A stretch of DNA of 64,000 nucleotides from Portunus trituberculatus (taxonomy: Eukaryota > Arthropoda > Malacostraca > Decapoda > Portunidae): the NCBI RefSeq assembly GCF_017591435.1, contig NC_059272.1, forward strand, positions 6,194,535-6,258,534, written 5' to 3'. Below the pieces are notes generated by a model. The model made no database searches. It saw only the letters and a program-made list of their open reading frames with translations, and had not been told where the DNA came from. Positions 46,833 to 58,459 of the stretch are shown here, piece after piece; the stretch's first letter is position 1; each line of letters opens with the position of its first letter. Made by a program: the position numbers and the translations under genes.

Positions 46833-47669
46833 TCACATTTTCCTACTTTTGGTTTCCTCAGAGTCCTTAAGTTTCCAAGCCCTCCTCAACAAGGCCTCAG
46901 CTGCCACCTGAGACTTTAATTTCAATTTTAATGGTCTATTCTTGCCTTCTTCAAAAGCTCCCAATCTCACACTTTCTTCTACCTCAGCATATAGGTCCTC
47001 TTCTTCCACAGAGATCTTGTTCAGTAAAGACTTAATCCTGTCATTTTCCTTATCCCTCCTGTCCTGCCAGTTCCTGTTAGTTTCTTCCCTCAATCCTATT
47101 ATGATCACACATTTTTTCTTTTCAGCAATATCTCTCACCACATACTCATTTTCCTTTAGTGCCTTTACCATTTCCCTCTGCGTAATCCCTTTATTTTCCT
47201 CTTCCTGCTTTTTCACTATCTCCCTAAAGGACCTTTGTACCTCCTGATGTTCATGGTTCACTTCTTTCATCCTGGTATCAATTAGATTAAGGCATTCCTC
47301 CTTCCTCAAGTCCCCGTCGGATATTTTCATATCCATTTCCAGAAGTTTAGCCTTCATCTCTTCACATTGTTTCCTTAGTTGTTGGTTTTCTTTCTCCATC
47401 TCTACTTTTTCCTTCAATAGCTCTTTATTCGCTATCGTTAACAAATAGATCTCTTTTTTGAACGAATCATTCTCGGCTAGAACTCTATCCAGTTTTTCTT
47501 CTATGGACAAAATGTTTAGGAACTTACTTTCCAGTGCCTGAATTCTTGCATCCATATATAATTTCTCCAGTCCTCTCGGCGTAGTTATAAAACCTTCAAA
47601 GTCCCGGGCTTGTCTAGACGCCATGTTTGTTATCTTCAGCTGATTACGGCCAAAACAATCACCGCCCAC
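46833..47669 (-). CDS. Isolated LINE ORF1 (coiled-coil RNA-binding type), uninterrupted
   Basis: This is a 278-residue uninterrupted frame; the probable start is the internal MASRQARDFEGF (about 47624). Residues 35-150 form a long coiled coil (LSIEEKLDRVLAENDSFKKE, ANKELLKEKVEMEKENQQL). Residues 170-270 match the conserved core of the LINE A/D ORF1 proteins: YVVRDIAEKKKCVIIIGLRE, RIKSLLNKISVEEEDLYAEV, GAFEEGKNRPLKLKLKSQ and LLRRAWKLKDSEETK. No ORF2 follows; downstream is non-coding sequence. It has a GT-rich stretch (around 47707) at its 5' side, like LINE B. LINE relics usually keep the 3' end, so a 5' fragment with a clean frame is unusual. It could be a rearranged LINE or, less likely, a retained gene. 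Confidence 0.8.
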   Translation of the reverse strand: MGGDCFGRNQLKITNMASRQARDFEGFITTPRGLEKLYMDARIQALESKFLNILSIEEKLDRVLAENDSFKKEIYLLTIANKELLKEKVEMEKENQQLRKQCEEMKAKLLEMDMKISDGDLRKEECLNLIDTRMKEVNHEHQEVQRSFREIVKKQEEENKGITQREMVKALKENEYVVRDIAEKKKCVIIIGLREETNRNWQDRRDKENDRIKSLLNKISVEEEDLYAEVEESVRLGAFEEGKNRPLKLKLKSQVAAEALLRRAWKLKDSEETKSRKM

Positions 47670-47764
47670 ACTCTCCTCTCAGAGACCACTCTCCATAATG
47701 AACCCATATGTGTGAGTGTGTGTGAGCAGGCGGGCGGCCAGGCGGGGCGGAGCTGCGCCGAACA

Positions 47765-49078
47765 TTTAGTCACACTCAGATTGTTGATGGATGTTGCAAG
47801 AAGAAAGAAATTCAAATTATATGTAACATTTGTCGACTTTAGTAGAGCCTATGATTGCGTGCAGAGGAAAAAAATATTTACTTGTTTAAAACAAATGGGT
47901 GTGGGGTATAGATATACCAATAATGTTATAGGAACTGCTATCATTGCTACTACTATTGGTGTACGGCAAGGCTCCCCCGCATCTTGTGTGCATTTTGTCA
48001 TGTATATCAATGCAATGATACAGGTGATCAAGCATGGATATCCTCCAGATGGCTTTCTGTCATGGCTACATGTGTTAGTCATGATGGACTATACGGTGTT
48101 GTTGTCTACAACCAGGGAAGGAATGATTAGAAAAGTGGGAATTTTGTATGAGTTTTGTAGCTCACATGGCATGGTAATCAACAATAGTAAAACAAAGTTT
48201 ATGGTTGTGTATGGTAATCATGAAGATAGAAAGGCATTAATGTATAATGACAACAGAATAGATTACTGTACCAACTACATGTATTTAGGTAGCCCGGTCA
48301 CTGATGACGGATCAGCCTCTACAGCTGTAAAACTTCATGCCAACAAAAAGATGTGCCACGTTTTAAAATTTATATCATTTGTTAATAGGAATAATGAAGT
48401 ACCATTTTTGGTTAAGAAAAAGGTTTTTGATGCTGCTATAACAACTTCGCTCTTATATGGTTGTGAATTATGGCTTAACTGCGATATAAAAGCCGTAGAA
48501 AAACAGTACAAATGGTGTATTAAACAACTACTGGGCGTGAGGAAGACAACTAGCAATGACGTGTGTATGGTGGAATTAGGTTTGCCTTCACTTAGAGCAC
48601 TTATTAAACAAAGACAAATAATTTTTTTTTTCATAAAATATGGTTAGAAAGAAGCACTATGGATGATGACCCATTAATACATGTAGTGAGGCTTGTTCTG
48701 GGTTACAATGATCAAGTATCGAGGTACATCAATGATATAACCTTTAACAACAGTAATGATATAGAAGAGGCCAAGCGACAATTGAAATTAGATATTACGA
48801 ATTCTAAATCAAATAGATTACACTTTTATAAGATGGTCAACCCAAATTTAGAAGTGCATGACATATACACAAAAAACATAAAGGTTAACGACATAGAACG
48901 TGTGTCATGGACAAGACTACGACTAAGTGCACATTCACTCGAGGTAGAGAAAGGTCGCTGGAACCGGCGGGGGCGGGGCCGCCTTCCCATGGAGAAAAGG
49001 TTGTCCCTTGTCCTTGCACCTGAGAAAAATGTATACTATCACAACTATCGGGGAGTTGTTTGCCAGAATCGAGTATAA
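47765..49078 (+). pseudogene. LINE I: reverse transcriptase fragment of a further lineage
   Basis: A 5'-truncated RT. It begins LRLLMDVARRKKFKLYVTFV with DFSRAYDCVQR (first catalytic Asp), then IGVRQGSPASCVHFVMYINA and WLHVLVMMDYTVLLSTT. The catalytic pair reads Asp-Tyr, so one Asp is lost. The thumb has NNSKTKFMVVYGN and YMYLGSPVTDDGSASTAVKL, followed by LLYGCELWLNCDIK and IKQLLGVRKTTSNDVCMVEL. After a frame change near 48650 it continues with DDPLIHVVRLVLG, VSWTRLRLSAHSLEVEKGRW and the basic NRRGRGRLP. The expected terminal Cys/His motif is not readable. No endonuclease remains. The first ~50 codons of this open frame (from 47610) are unrelated sequence. Clade not assigned. Confidence 0.82.
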
Positions 49079-49252
49079 CAATGTTTGTGCCATAATTCAC
49101 AAAATTTTAGCTATATATAATTAAAGTAAGTGTGTACTACTGAATTATAATTACTGTTTTGCATTTTATTTGTTTACTTTTTAGGTGTATTGTTTTCTTT
49201 TATATAGTTTTATAGGGTTTTGTCTTTTAGTTAGTCTTTTTCTTTTTATGTG

Positions 49253-49346
<94 letters not shown>

Positions 49347-49600
49347 TTATGGGATTTATTTTTGAGATAGTAGAAGATCTCACGGTAATTTCATATTTGC
49401 TGGTTCGCCTTTGTTGATTTTAGTGCACTGAACATATCACACATTGTGTTTATTGCTTTAAAAAGGTTTTAAAGATCTGTATTGATCAAAAGAGTTAAGT
49501 CTTGTAATTTGGACCAAAATTCATTTCTAATTTCTGTAATGTATATATTTTTTTGTGGTCAATAAACTATCTGAATCTGAATCTGTGTGTGTGTGTGTGT
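49079..49600. other. AT-rich interval with (TA)n array
   Basis: The likely 3' untranslated tail of LINE I, then (TA)n at 49256-49342 and AT-rich sequence ending in a GT run. No gene seen. Confidence 0.5.
49256..49342. repeat. (TA)n microsatellite
   Basis: About 87 bp of TA repeat. Confidence 0.97.
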
Positions 49601-49832
49601 AATTCACTGTTTGATCTGCTGCAGTCTCTGACGAGACAGCCAGACGTTACCCTACGGAACGAGCTCAGAGCTCATTATTTCCGATCTTCGGATAGGTCTG
49701 AGACCAGGCACACACCACACACCGGGACAACAAGGTCACAACTCCTCGATTTACATCCCGTACCTACTCACTGCTAGGTGAACAGGGGCTACACGTCAAA
49801 GGAGACACACCCAAATATCTCCACCCGGCCGG

Positions 49833-49843
49833 GGAATCGAACC
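49833..49843 (-). promoter_or_regulatory. Pol III B box of SINE
   Basis: GGTTCGATTCC matches the B-box consensus GGTTCGANTCC exactly, at normal distance from the A box. Confidence 0.9.
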
Positions 49844-49876
49844 CCGGTCCTCTGGCTTGTGAACCCAGCGCTCTAA

Positions 49877-49887
49877 CCACTGAGCTA
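49877..49887 (-). promoter_or_regulatory. Pol III A box of SINE
   Basis: TAGCTCAGTGG matches the A-box consensus TRGCNNAGYGG exactly. Confidence 0.9.
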
Positions 49888-49894
49888 CCGGGCC

Positions 49895-49896
49895 GT

Positions 49897-49973
<77 letters not shown>

Positions 49974-50018
49974 CCTACATGTTATTTGCTTGAAACTTGA
50001 TATGAAAAGAGGTGAAAG

Positions 50019-50062
<44 letters not shown>

Positions 50063-50085
50063 GAAGTGTACAATTTCTCTTCCAA

Positions 50086-50134
<49 letters not shown>
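49895..50134. repeat. (GT)n, (GA)n, (CT)n, (GA)n cluster
   Basis: GT to 49920, GA 49921-49968, CT 50024-50060 and GA 50091-50134. The CT and following GA arrays can pair as a hairpin around the 30-bp spacer. Confidence 0.95.
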
Positions 50135-50137
<3 letters not shown>

Positions 50138-50482
50138 TGTGTGTGTTTGCGCAGTGTCATCGCTTACCGAGCTGTTTCTGCTTGACGGATCACACAGCGG
50201 GCGGAGGAGGAATCCTTGATAAGGCTATAACTAAACTTTCAGAGGTCACATCGAGCTAGAAAGTACATCATTGTATTCAGAATAACAAAGAGAAAATAAT
50301 TATTAGTATTCAAACAGTCTTCTGACAATTTCTAGGTTTACCATTTTTACCCGTCATGGGATATTGGGAAATAGTTTAATCACCGGAACATAAGGGTTAA
50401 AACCCAGATTCTTTGATAGCGTGGGGTTGTTTTTCTTACTATGGTCTGGGAAAATTAGTGTTTTTTGCCTAAGAATGTTCGT
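50135..50482. other. Non-coding interval
   Basis: Nothing recognisable. The last ~30 bp may be Tc1 sequence upstream of the readable part. Confidence 0.4.
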
Positions 50483-50866
50483 ATGAACGAAAAAAAATAC
50501 TTTGAGCTAATTCTAGATGAGTTAGATGAATGTAAGGAAAAGTGCAATGCTGATACCTTCATGCACGATGGTGCACTGTACCATACGGCAAAGTTAATTG
50601 TTGACTTGTTTTAGATTTCTGCAATGTCAGCCTTTTAAAACTTTGGCCCGCAAATTCGCCAGACCTTAACCTTACAGAAAATCTCTGGGCGTACATAAAA
50701 CTGAAGCTAAAAGGAGAAAGACACCTCCTCCCTCCCATGCCTCCAAGCCACTATTCAGGACATATAGGACAATATTGACGCTCAATATCTCCACCACCTG
50801 GGTGATTCACTTCCCAAGTGACTCGAAAAGGTCAAGAAGGCACGAGGGCACCCTATCAATTACTAG
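50483..50866 (+). pseudogene. Tc1-like transposase C-terminal fragment
   Basis: This is the last ~130 residues of a Tc1-type DDE transposase. It has TFMHDGALYHTAK, which holds the second catalytic Asp. A stop and a frameshift follow, then PANSPDLNLTENLWAY with the catalytic Glu, and a C-terminal block SLPCLQATIQDI, DAQYLHHLGDSLPK and ARGHPINY-stop. The N-terminal DNA-binding half is missing. It is a different subfamily from the minus-strand relic at 8395-9340. No terminal repeats seen. Confidence 0.82.
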
Positions 50867-51331
50867 TTTAGGTGAATACCCACAGGATGTCACAGGTACT
50901 GCGCCTTCCGCTCTAACCAGCAGTGTAGTCCCTGAGATATACACACACTTCTGAAGTATGCACAGATCTTGCTACAACACTATATCTGTTAACAGGGCTG
51001 AACACAAGGTTAGTATACAACCTCAAAATATATGTTACTGCCAGGAAGGTCAGGGCCAATAATAAGGCTGTCAATCCAGTGTCCAGCCACCTCTGTGAGT
51101 GAGGAAACCATCCTGCCCTCTAGGTTCCTTCATGGAACTCATAAGCACGCAGTTTAAAGATGAATCCTAGTGGAGTTAAAAATGCTTCAAGATCATCTCA
51201 TAGGGTTTAGAAAGTTACATATTGTCTTCACAAAAACATTATTCACTGAAAATACAACACAGGCATCAATTTAAAGGTATGCATTTTTAAATAGGGGAGT
51301 AAAATGGCAAAGGGATGAGGAAGTCAGCTCC
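50867..51331. other. Non-coding interval
   Basis: Nothing recognisable. Confidence 0.4.
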
Positions 51332-51400
51332 TTAACCTCTTCATTCTAGTCAATAGAAAAAGGTTCCCGACACAGATGCAGGGATACCTGACTCAGAGGC

Positions 51401-51465
<65 letters not shown>

Positions 51466-51902
51466 TTATAGAAATCACGATAACAGTAAGCGATTTTTCA
51501 TACTAGGTACACACATTATAAAACAAACCCATGCAAATTTTAGAGAAAAATTTGTTCGTCTGCTCTTGGTCATTTTCTAAAGATGACAAATATCAAAGAA
51601 TATTAATTCTTATGGTAAACTAATCTATTGATTCCATAAAAAAAAAAAAAATAAATAAATAAAATAAAATTAATGCCAACAACACTCATTGGTACTTATC
51701 CTGCTATGTGAATCATACACTTTTTGTAGTAATGATGAAAATCAAATAAGCCATCATATGAAATATGACCTACATTCTGAAAGATCTACAACTTCCAGGG
51801 GGAAAAGCACATTATCTTAGCGGAACGCAGCCACGACAAAGTCCTTGAATATGTCACAAGCACTACGAGTACAAAAAATGTGTCCTTGTGTTGGAGGGTT
51901 AA
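51332..51902. mobile_element. piggyBac-type MITE with (CT)n core
   Basis: TTAA at 51332-51335 and 51899-51902 bound a 563-bp element. The ends are CCTCTTCATTCTAG and, read inward from the right, CCCTCCAACACAAGG. It contains GATACCTGACTCAG, then (CT)n at 51404-51464, and a long AT-rich body shared with 52060-52580. No coding capacity. Confidence 0.65.
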
Positions 51903-52059
51903 AAGACTAAAGCGAATAACCATTATTTCAGTGTTTTCAATACCAAAAATTTGTAATACTTAAGTTTAGTCCTGTTTCCTAGGAACCAGGGAAGCACAAA
52001 ACTTGAAACAGGATTGTATTTCATAAAGCTCTTCCCTACAGGCAACAGAAAATGGCTCC

Positions 52060-52102
52060 TGCCACCATATCTGGGCTGGGTGAGGAGATACCTGACTCAG
52101 GC

Positions 52103-52157
<55 letters not shown>

Positions 52158-52580
52158 CTACTGAAAATATTATGATGGTAGGTGATTTTTCATATTAAGT
52201 ATGTAAAATAAGAAATAAACCCACCCAAATTTTATATAAAGAAAAATTTGTCTGCCTTCCCAAGGCCATTTTCTGAAGATAATAAACGAGAGAAAATGTT
52301 AATTTTATGGTAAACTAATTTATTAGTACCATTAAGAAAAAAAAAAAAAAACAATTACATGGCACATCAGTACTTATCCTGATATAAGTGTCACATGGCT
52401 TTATAATAAAGGCAAAAGTCAAGCATGACATTCTATCATCAACATTCTGAGAAATCTCATACTGTTTCTGGGAAAGAAAATACAAACTTAGCAAAAAGCA
52501 GCCATGATGCAATATGCACATCATTGGATACGTCACGAGCGTCCCAATGACGCAAAATATGCGTCATCGTGTTGAAGGGT
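52060..52580. mobile_element. Second, diverged copy of the same MITE
   Basis: It shares GATACCTGACTCAG, (CT)n (52106-52156), TAGGTGATTTTTCATA, GTAAACTAAT.TATT, GTACTTATCCTG and ACATTCTGA.A in the same order as 51380-51890. It ends TGTTGAAGGG without an intact TTAA. The left border is not defined. Confidence 0.6.
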
Positions 52581-52600
52581 TTATAAAAAAAATAAATAAA

Positions 52601-52615
52601 AAAAAATATATATAT

Positions 52616-52699
<84 letters not shown>
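52601..52699. repeat. (TA)n microsatellite
   Basis: About 99 bp of TA repeat, with CATACA interruptions at the start. Confidence 0.97.
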
Positions 52700-52702
<3 letters not shown>

Positions 52703-52924
52703 AATAAGTGAAGAGAGGCATGTAAAGAAAATTTATCAACTGATTTTAACTTTCAAATATTATCTTAGAATATAGTAATGTGTACCAATACAATAAGACA
52801 AAAGAAAATGTGATGATATTACCCTTATGAGATACATAACCACTGATACTTCAAATCAGTGTCAATTATATTAAATGATATATGGATACATATTCATTAC
52901 ATATTCAGTGTGGAAGAGGGAGAC

Positions 52925-53386
52925 AGTTGAGTGTCATTGAAGAAGAAGGGATAGTTGTCTAGAAGGTTGGGTCAAGGTGATAGATGGAGAAATTGAGTTT
53001 TTGAGGCATTGAAAACTACTAGATTTTCTCTGCCCCAATCAGATATCTTAGAAAGATCAGAAGTCAGGCATTCTATGGCGTCACTGCATGATCTGTTGAC
53101 TTTCTGAAGGGTTGGTCGTTTCTGAAAGAATGTGGAAAGATGTGGGGTGGTATCATCAGCATATGAGTGGATAGGGCAAGAAGTTTGGTTAAGATCATTA
53201 ATGAATAGGAGAAACAGAATGGGTGATAGGAGAGAACCATGAGGAACACCACTATCAACAGATTTAAGAGAAGAACAGTGGAAGGATACTTGAGATAAAA
53301 TTGCAAAAAGAATAGAAGCCATAGGAGGGCAGTTTGGAAATCAAAGCTTTATGCCAGACTCTATCAAAAGCTTTCGATATGTCTAA
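52925..53386 (-). pseudogene. LINE J, 3' part: reverse transcriptase palm and thumb
   Basis: Continuation of LINE J downstream (element sense) of the Harbinger insertion. Motifs: SGVPHGSLLSPILFLLFIND (Gln of the usual VPQGS is His), HSYADDTTPHLSTFF with both catalytic Asp, and KNRS-type helix residues followed by ISDWGRENLVVFNASKTQFL. The frame breaks near 53323, just after the insertion, and homology ends at about 52925, so the 3' UTR is lost. The pattern is that of LINE RTs with an ISKAFDRVWH-type palm, distinct from families A-I. Confidence 0.82.
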
Positions 53387-53630
53387 AGGTCGATTTACAC
53401 ACATCAGTGACGTATCAGTGCCGCGTCGTCCGCTCAGTGCTTCAGTGTCAGTGAAAAAAAAAAAAAAATGTTACTTTGAATTCAACCGAGGTATTTAAAC
53501 ACATCCGGGGCAGTACCGTGTTTTGACTCTATGACAGTTACGTCTTCGTTCCGTGAAGTTCAGTATCGTCGCCACCGATATTTTTTTACTTTTTACGGAC
53601 GCCGGACGATTGTTCTGAGCTCTCAAGAAA

Positions 53631-53702
53631 ATGGATGACAAAGTACTTACTGAATTAGTGCGAAACAATCCTGTTCTGTATGATTTAATTGTCACAACGT
53701 AA
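53631..53702 (+). pseudogene. MADF-type DNA-binding protein N-terminus in Harbinger element
   Basis: 23 codons from MDDKVLTELVRNNPVLYDL followed by a stop. LTELVRNNPVLYD matches the first helix of MADF/Myb-like domains, and Harbinger elements carry such a second gene to deliver the transposase. Only the first ~20 residues survive; the assignment rests on one short motif. Confidence 0.5.
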
Positions 53703-53734
53703 ATATATGGATAGCAGTTTTCGGACATTCTGAA

Positions 53735-53918
53735 GTACTGGAAAAATTTTGTTTCATCATCAATTGGTTCCTTGTACAGAGTCGTAAACTCTCTTTCAGT
53801 TTCTCTTTTCTTCCATGCTTCAAGTATCCACTTTCTATTGTTTCACTTTTTGTTCTGCCTCCTCTTCATCAAGAATTGTGGCAATCATTGCCAAGTCCAC
53901 GTCTGTAAACTTTGCCAT
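53735..53918 (-). pseudogene. Harbinger transposase (HARBI1-like) N-terminal fragment
   Basis: It starts MAKFTDVDLAMIATILDEEE at 53918. After a frameshift it continues RKWILEAWKKRETEREFTTL and DDETKFFQYFRMSENCY, the conserved opening of HARBI1-like nucleases that precedes the DDE domain. The nuclease domain itself is deleted. It faces the MADF fragment, so the 3' halves of both genes were removed by one internal deletion near 53705-53735. Confidence 0.75.
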
Positions 53919-54040
53919 CTTCGAAATCATTGACCATGGTGTACGGCGTCACCACGGACGTGTGTGAACAGACACCACAGATATCACTGACGCTGAACTA
54001 ACACGATACTGATACGGCACTGATGTGTGTGAATCGACCT

Positions 54041-55462
54041 TAATGCGACGGCAAAAGTTTTACTGAAATCTCTAAAAGAGGATGACCAAGACTCAGTAAG
54101 GAATGCCAGAAGATCACCAGTAGAGCGAACTTGACGGAAGCCATACTGGCGATCAGACAGAAGAATGTGAAGTGACAGATGTTTAAGAATTTTCCTATTC
54201 AGGACAGATTCAAAAACTTTAGACAAGCAAGAGATTAAAGATATAGGACGGTAGTTTGAGGGAGTAGAACGTTCACCCTTTTTAGGAACAGGCTGAATGT
54301 AGGCAAACTTCCAGCAAGAAGGAAAGGTAGAAGTTGATAGGCATAGTTGAAAGAGTTTGGCCAGGCAAGGTGCAAGCACGGGAGCATAGTTTTTGAGCAC
54401 AATAGGAGGGACCCCATCAGGTCCATAAGCCTTCCAAGGGTTTAGACCAGCGAGGGCATGGAAAACATCAATATGAAGAATTTTCATTGAAGATATGAAA
54501 TAGTCAGAGGGAGGAGGAGAGGGAGGGACAAGCCCAGTATCATCCAAGGTGGAGTTATTAACAAAGGTGTGAGAGAAAAGTTCAGCCTTAAAGACAGAAG
54601 AGAATGGCAGTGATGCCATCAAGATGAAATAAAGGAGGGAAAGATGAAGAAGTGAAGTTCTTGGAGATGTTTTTGCCTAGATGCCAGAAGTCTCAAGGGG
54701 AGTTTGAAAGATTTTGACATTTTCTATTTATGCAGGAAATTTGACAAGTTGAAGAACAGACTTGGCATGATCTCAGGCCGAAATATAAAGTGAGTGAGAT
54801 TCAAGTGATGGAAGGCTCAAGTACCTTTTGTGAGCAACCTCTCTATCATGTATAACACAAGAACAGGCTGTGTTAAGCCAATATTTAGAAGATTCAGGTT
54901 GAGAGAGAGAATGAGCAATGTACGCTTCCATACCAGACACTATCACCTCTGTTATGCGTTCAGCACAAAGAGAGGAGTCCCTAACATGGAAACAGTAATA
55001 CCTCCTTAGGTCACCCGAACTGGCAGAGGCAAAATGCCAGAGACACCTCCTCTTTGGGGGACCCTGAGGGATTGGAGAAATAGGATAAGATACAGAAATG
55101 AGAATGCAATCAGAGGAGCCGCACGGAGATAATAGGATAACAGCGGAGAGATTAGAAATAAGGAAGAGATCAAGAATGTTGGGCATGTCTTGAAGACGGT
55201 CATGAATACGAGAAGGGTGTTGCACCATTTGCTCTAGGTCATGGAGGATAGCAGAGTTGAAGGCTAGTTCACCAGGATGGTCAGTGAAGGAAGAGCCAAA
55301 GCTGGTGGTGAACATTGAAATCTCTAAGAATGGAGATCTCCACAAAGGGGTACAGGGACAGATGTACTCCACTTTGAAAGTTAAATAATCAAAGAACTTA
55401 AAAAAAAAAAAAAGCAAGGCAGAAAATTGAAATGGCAGCCCCACCGAGCGACAAGAAAACAC
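54041..55462 (-). pseudogene. LINE J, 5' part: endonuclease end and first half of reverse transcriptase
   Basis: Upstream half of LINE J. The 229-residue frame (54773-55462) contains the end of an AP-type endonuclease: NILDLFLISN and CGSSDCILISVS, in which the catalytic His of the SDH motif is Cys. A linker follows (RRCLWHFASASSGDLRRYY, VIHDREVAHKRYLS). After breaks between 54620 and 54770, the frame at 53984-54622 carries RT motifs WKAYGPDGVPPIVLKN, PSNYRPISLISCLSKVFESV, DRQYGFRQVRSTGDLLAFL and FSKTFAVAL, where the Harbinger element interrupts. The N-terminal endonuclease half and any ORF1 are missing. Confidence 0.84.
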
Positions 55463-55767
55463 TACCTAATCATCTTTGCCCATACAGCAAAGCAAAGGGT
55501 ATATAAGGAGCGTAGCCAGGTGGTAACTTCACTCTCAACCCTTCCACTGTAGAGAAAACTACTAGCAACTGAAGATGGTTCATGGGAACCAAAATCCGGA
55601 TATAGCACCAATGATTAGCTACAGCGAAACCATCAATACTCTTGGAAGAAAATTGAAGACAATCATAAGGTATAAAGAAAACACCTTGAAGAAAATAATA
55701 ATTGCAGAACTTGCCATTACTTCTAATAGAATATGCTTAAGAAAGGATCTCCTGCCCATTTATATTC

Positions 55768-55769
<2 letters not shown>
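55463..55769. other. Short non-coding interval
   Basis: No gene recognised. GGGTATATAAGGAGCG at 55498-55513 is TATA-like. The frame at 55575-55760 has no recognisable family. Confidence 0.4.

Positions 55770-55847
<78 letters not shown>
55770..55847. repeat. (TA)n microsatellite
   Basis: About 78 bp of TA repeat; the Tigger-type MITE copy 2 starts at its right edge. Confidence 0.97.
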
Positions 55848-55850
<3 letters not shown>

Positions 55851-56182
55851 TAATACTCCGCTTAACGAACGTTCGTCTAACGAATTTCCGATTTAACGTA
55901 CTATACACAGTTAGACCAAAAAGTCCGCATAATGTACAACCACATCCGTTTTAGCGAATTTTCTGGGTTTGAATTTGCCGAATGAGGGACCAAATGCGGC
56001 AGCTTCGCTGTGATTGGCTGGTTCCCCGCCTGTCTCTAGCGCTCCTGGAGCTGGATCCAAGATAATTTAACAACCTCAGAGCAATCTCCTGCAGCAAAAT
56101 GGCTTCCATGAATGCTTGGAGGGATGGTGATGAGGTTGCTCTGAGGTTGCTGGGAACACCACCTCTGGAGGTGGTGGTACTG

Positions 56183-56812
56183 TCTTACATATGCATTTGT
56201 CTTCACAAAACAACATTTCTATTAGCTTTTTACAAACCTTGCCCCCAAGAAAGGATTGTTTTGTAATGCATAAAGTGAAATCTTACGTGGAATACCAAAA
56301 AATAAAGCAGAGATGAGATCGCCCACAGATGATGCGGAGACTCATGGTGACTCAGCTACTTCTTCTTCTTGTGACTCTTTTAGCCTGCGTGTTGTCTTTC
56401 ACCACAAAATTTATGTTTCCACTCCCCTTTTGCCTGCTATAATGGATATCATGTCTTAGTATTCATGTACCTGGACTCCGTGGCAGTGAGTAAATTACAA
56501 ATGAAATACCGCGGTATTTCATTAGTAAATCACTATCACTCACTGCCACGGAGTCCAGGTTATGCTCATGGCATGAGCATATATGAATACTAAGATATGA
56601 TATCCATTATAGCAGGCAATAGAGTGAAAACAAATTTAATATCATGGTGAAAGACACCACGCCAAGCTAAAAAGGTCATAAAAAGGAGAAGCGGCCAAGT
56701 CGCCGGAGTCTCTGCCGTCTGTGGCTGATCTCTATCATCTCTGCTTTATTTTTTGGTATTTCATGTAAGATTTCATTTTATGCATTACAAAACAATCCTT
56801 TCTTGGGGCAAA
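56183..56812. repeat. Long palindrome in MITE copy 2
   Basis: Reverse-complement arms meet at 56511/56512 (ATACCGCGGTAT, a perfect axis). It corresponds to 3483-4178. Confidence 0.85.
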
Positions 56813-56821
56813 CTAATAAAA

Positions 56822-58390
<1,569 letters not shown>

Positions 58391-58451
<61 letters not shown>
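58391..58451. repeat. (TA)n microsatellite
   Basis: About 61 bp of TA repeat, then a T-run. Confidence 0.96.

Positions 58452-58459
<8 letters not shown>

Larger units (their letters stand above)
49601..49894 (-). mobile_element. tRNA-derived SINE, copy 2 (well preserved)
   Basis: A 294-bp SINE transcribed right to left. The first ~70 bp form a tRNA-like head: GGCCCGGTAGCTCAGTGG, an anticodon loop TTCACAA (CAC, as in tRNA-Val; 49857-49863), and a T arm CGGGGTTCGATTCCCCG. The body is unrelated to tRNA and ends AACAGTGAATTAC, then ACAC. GT repeats lie on both sides (49586-49600 and 49894-49920), so it sits within a GT/AC array. RNA polymerase III boxes are intact. The ending resembles that of LINE C/E (GGTGAATACAC), suggesting those LINEs mobilise it. 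Confidence 0.9.
53384..54043. mobile_element. Harbinger-type deletion derivative inserted in LINE J
   Basis: A 654-bp element (53387-54040) with 3-bp TAA duplications (53384-53386 and 54041-54043). The terminal inverted repeats are AGGTCGATTTACACACATCA and, from the other end, AGGTCGATTCACACACATCA. TAA duplication fits PIF/Harbinger. It interrupts LINE J inside the first catalytic Asp motif of RT. It retains the starts of two convergent genes. Confidence 0.85.

Noticed and set aside
49824..49894. A tRNA-Val(CAC) gene
   Set aside because: The segment folds tRNA-like and has both boxes, but the anticodon stem has a mismatch and the sequence continues into a 220-bp body shared with another copy that ends next to AC repeat. 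It is a SINE head.
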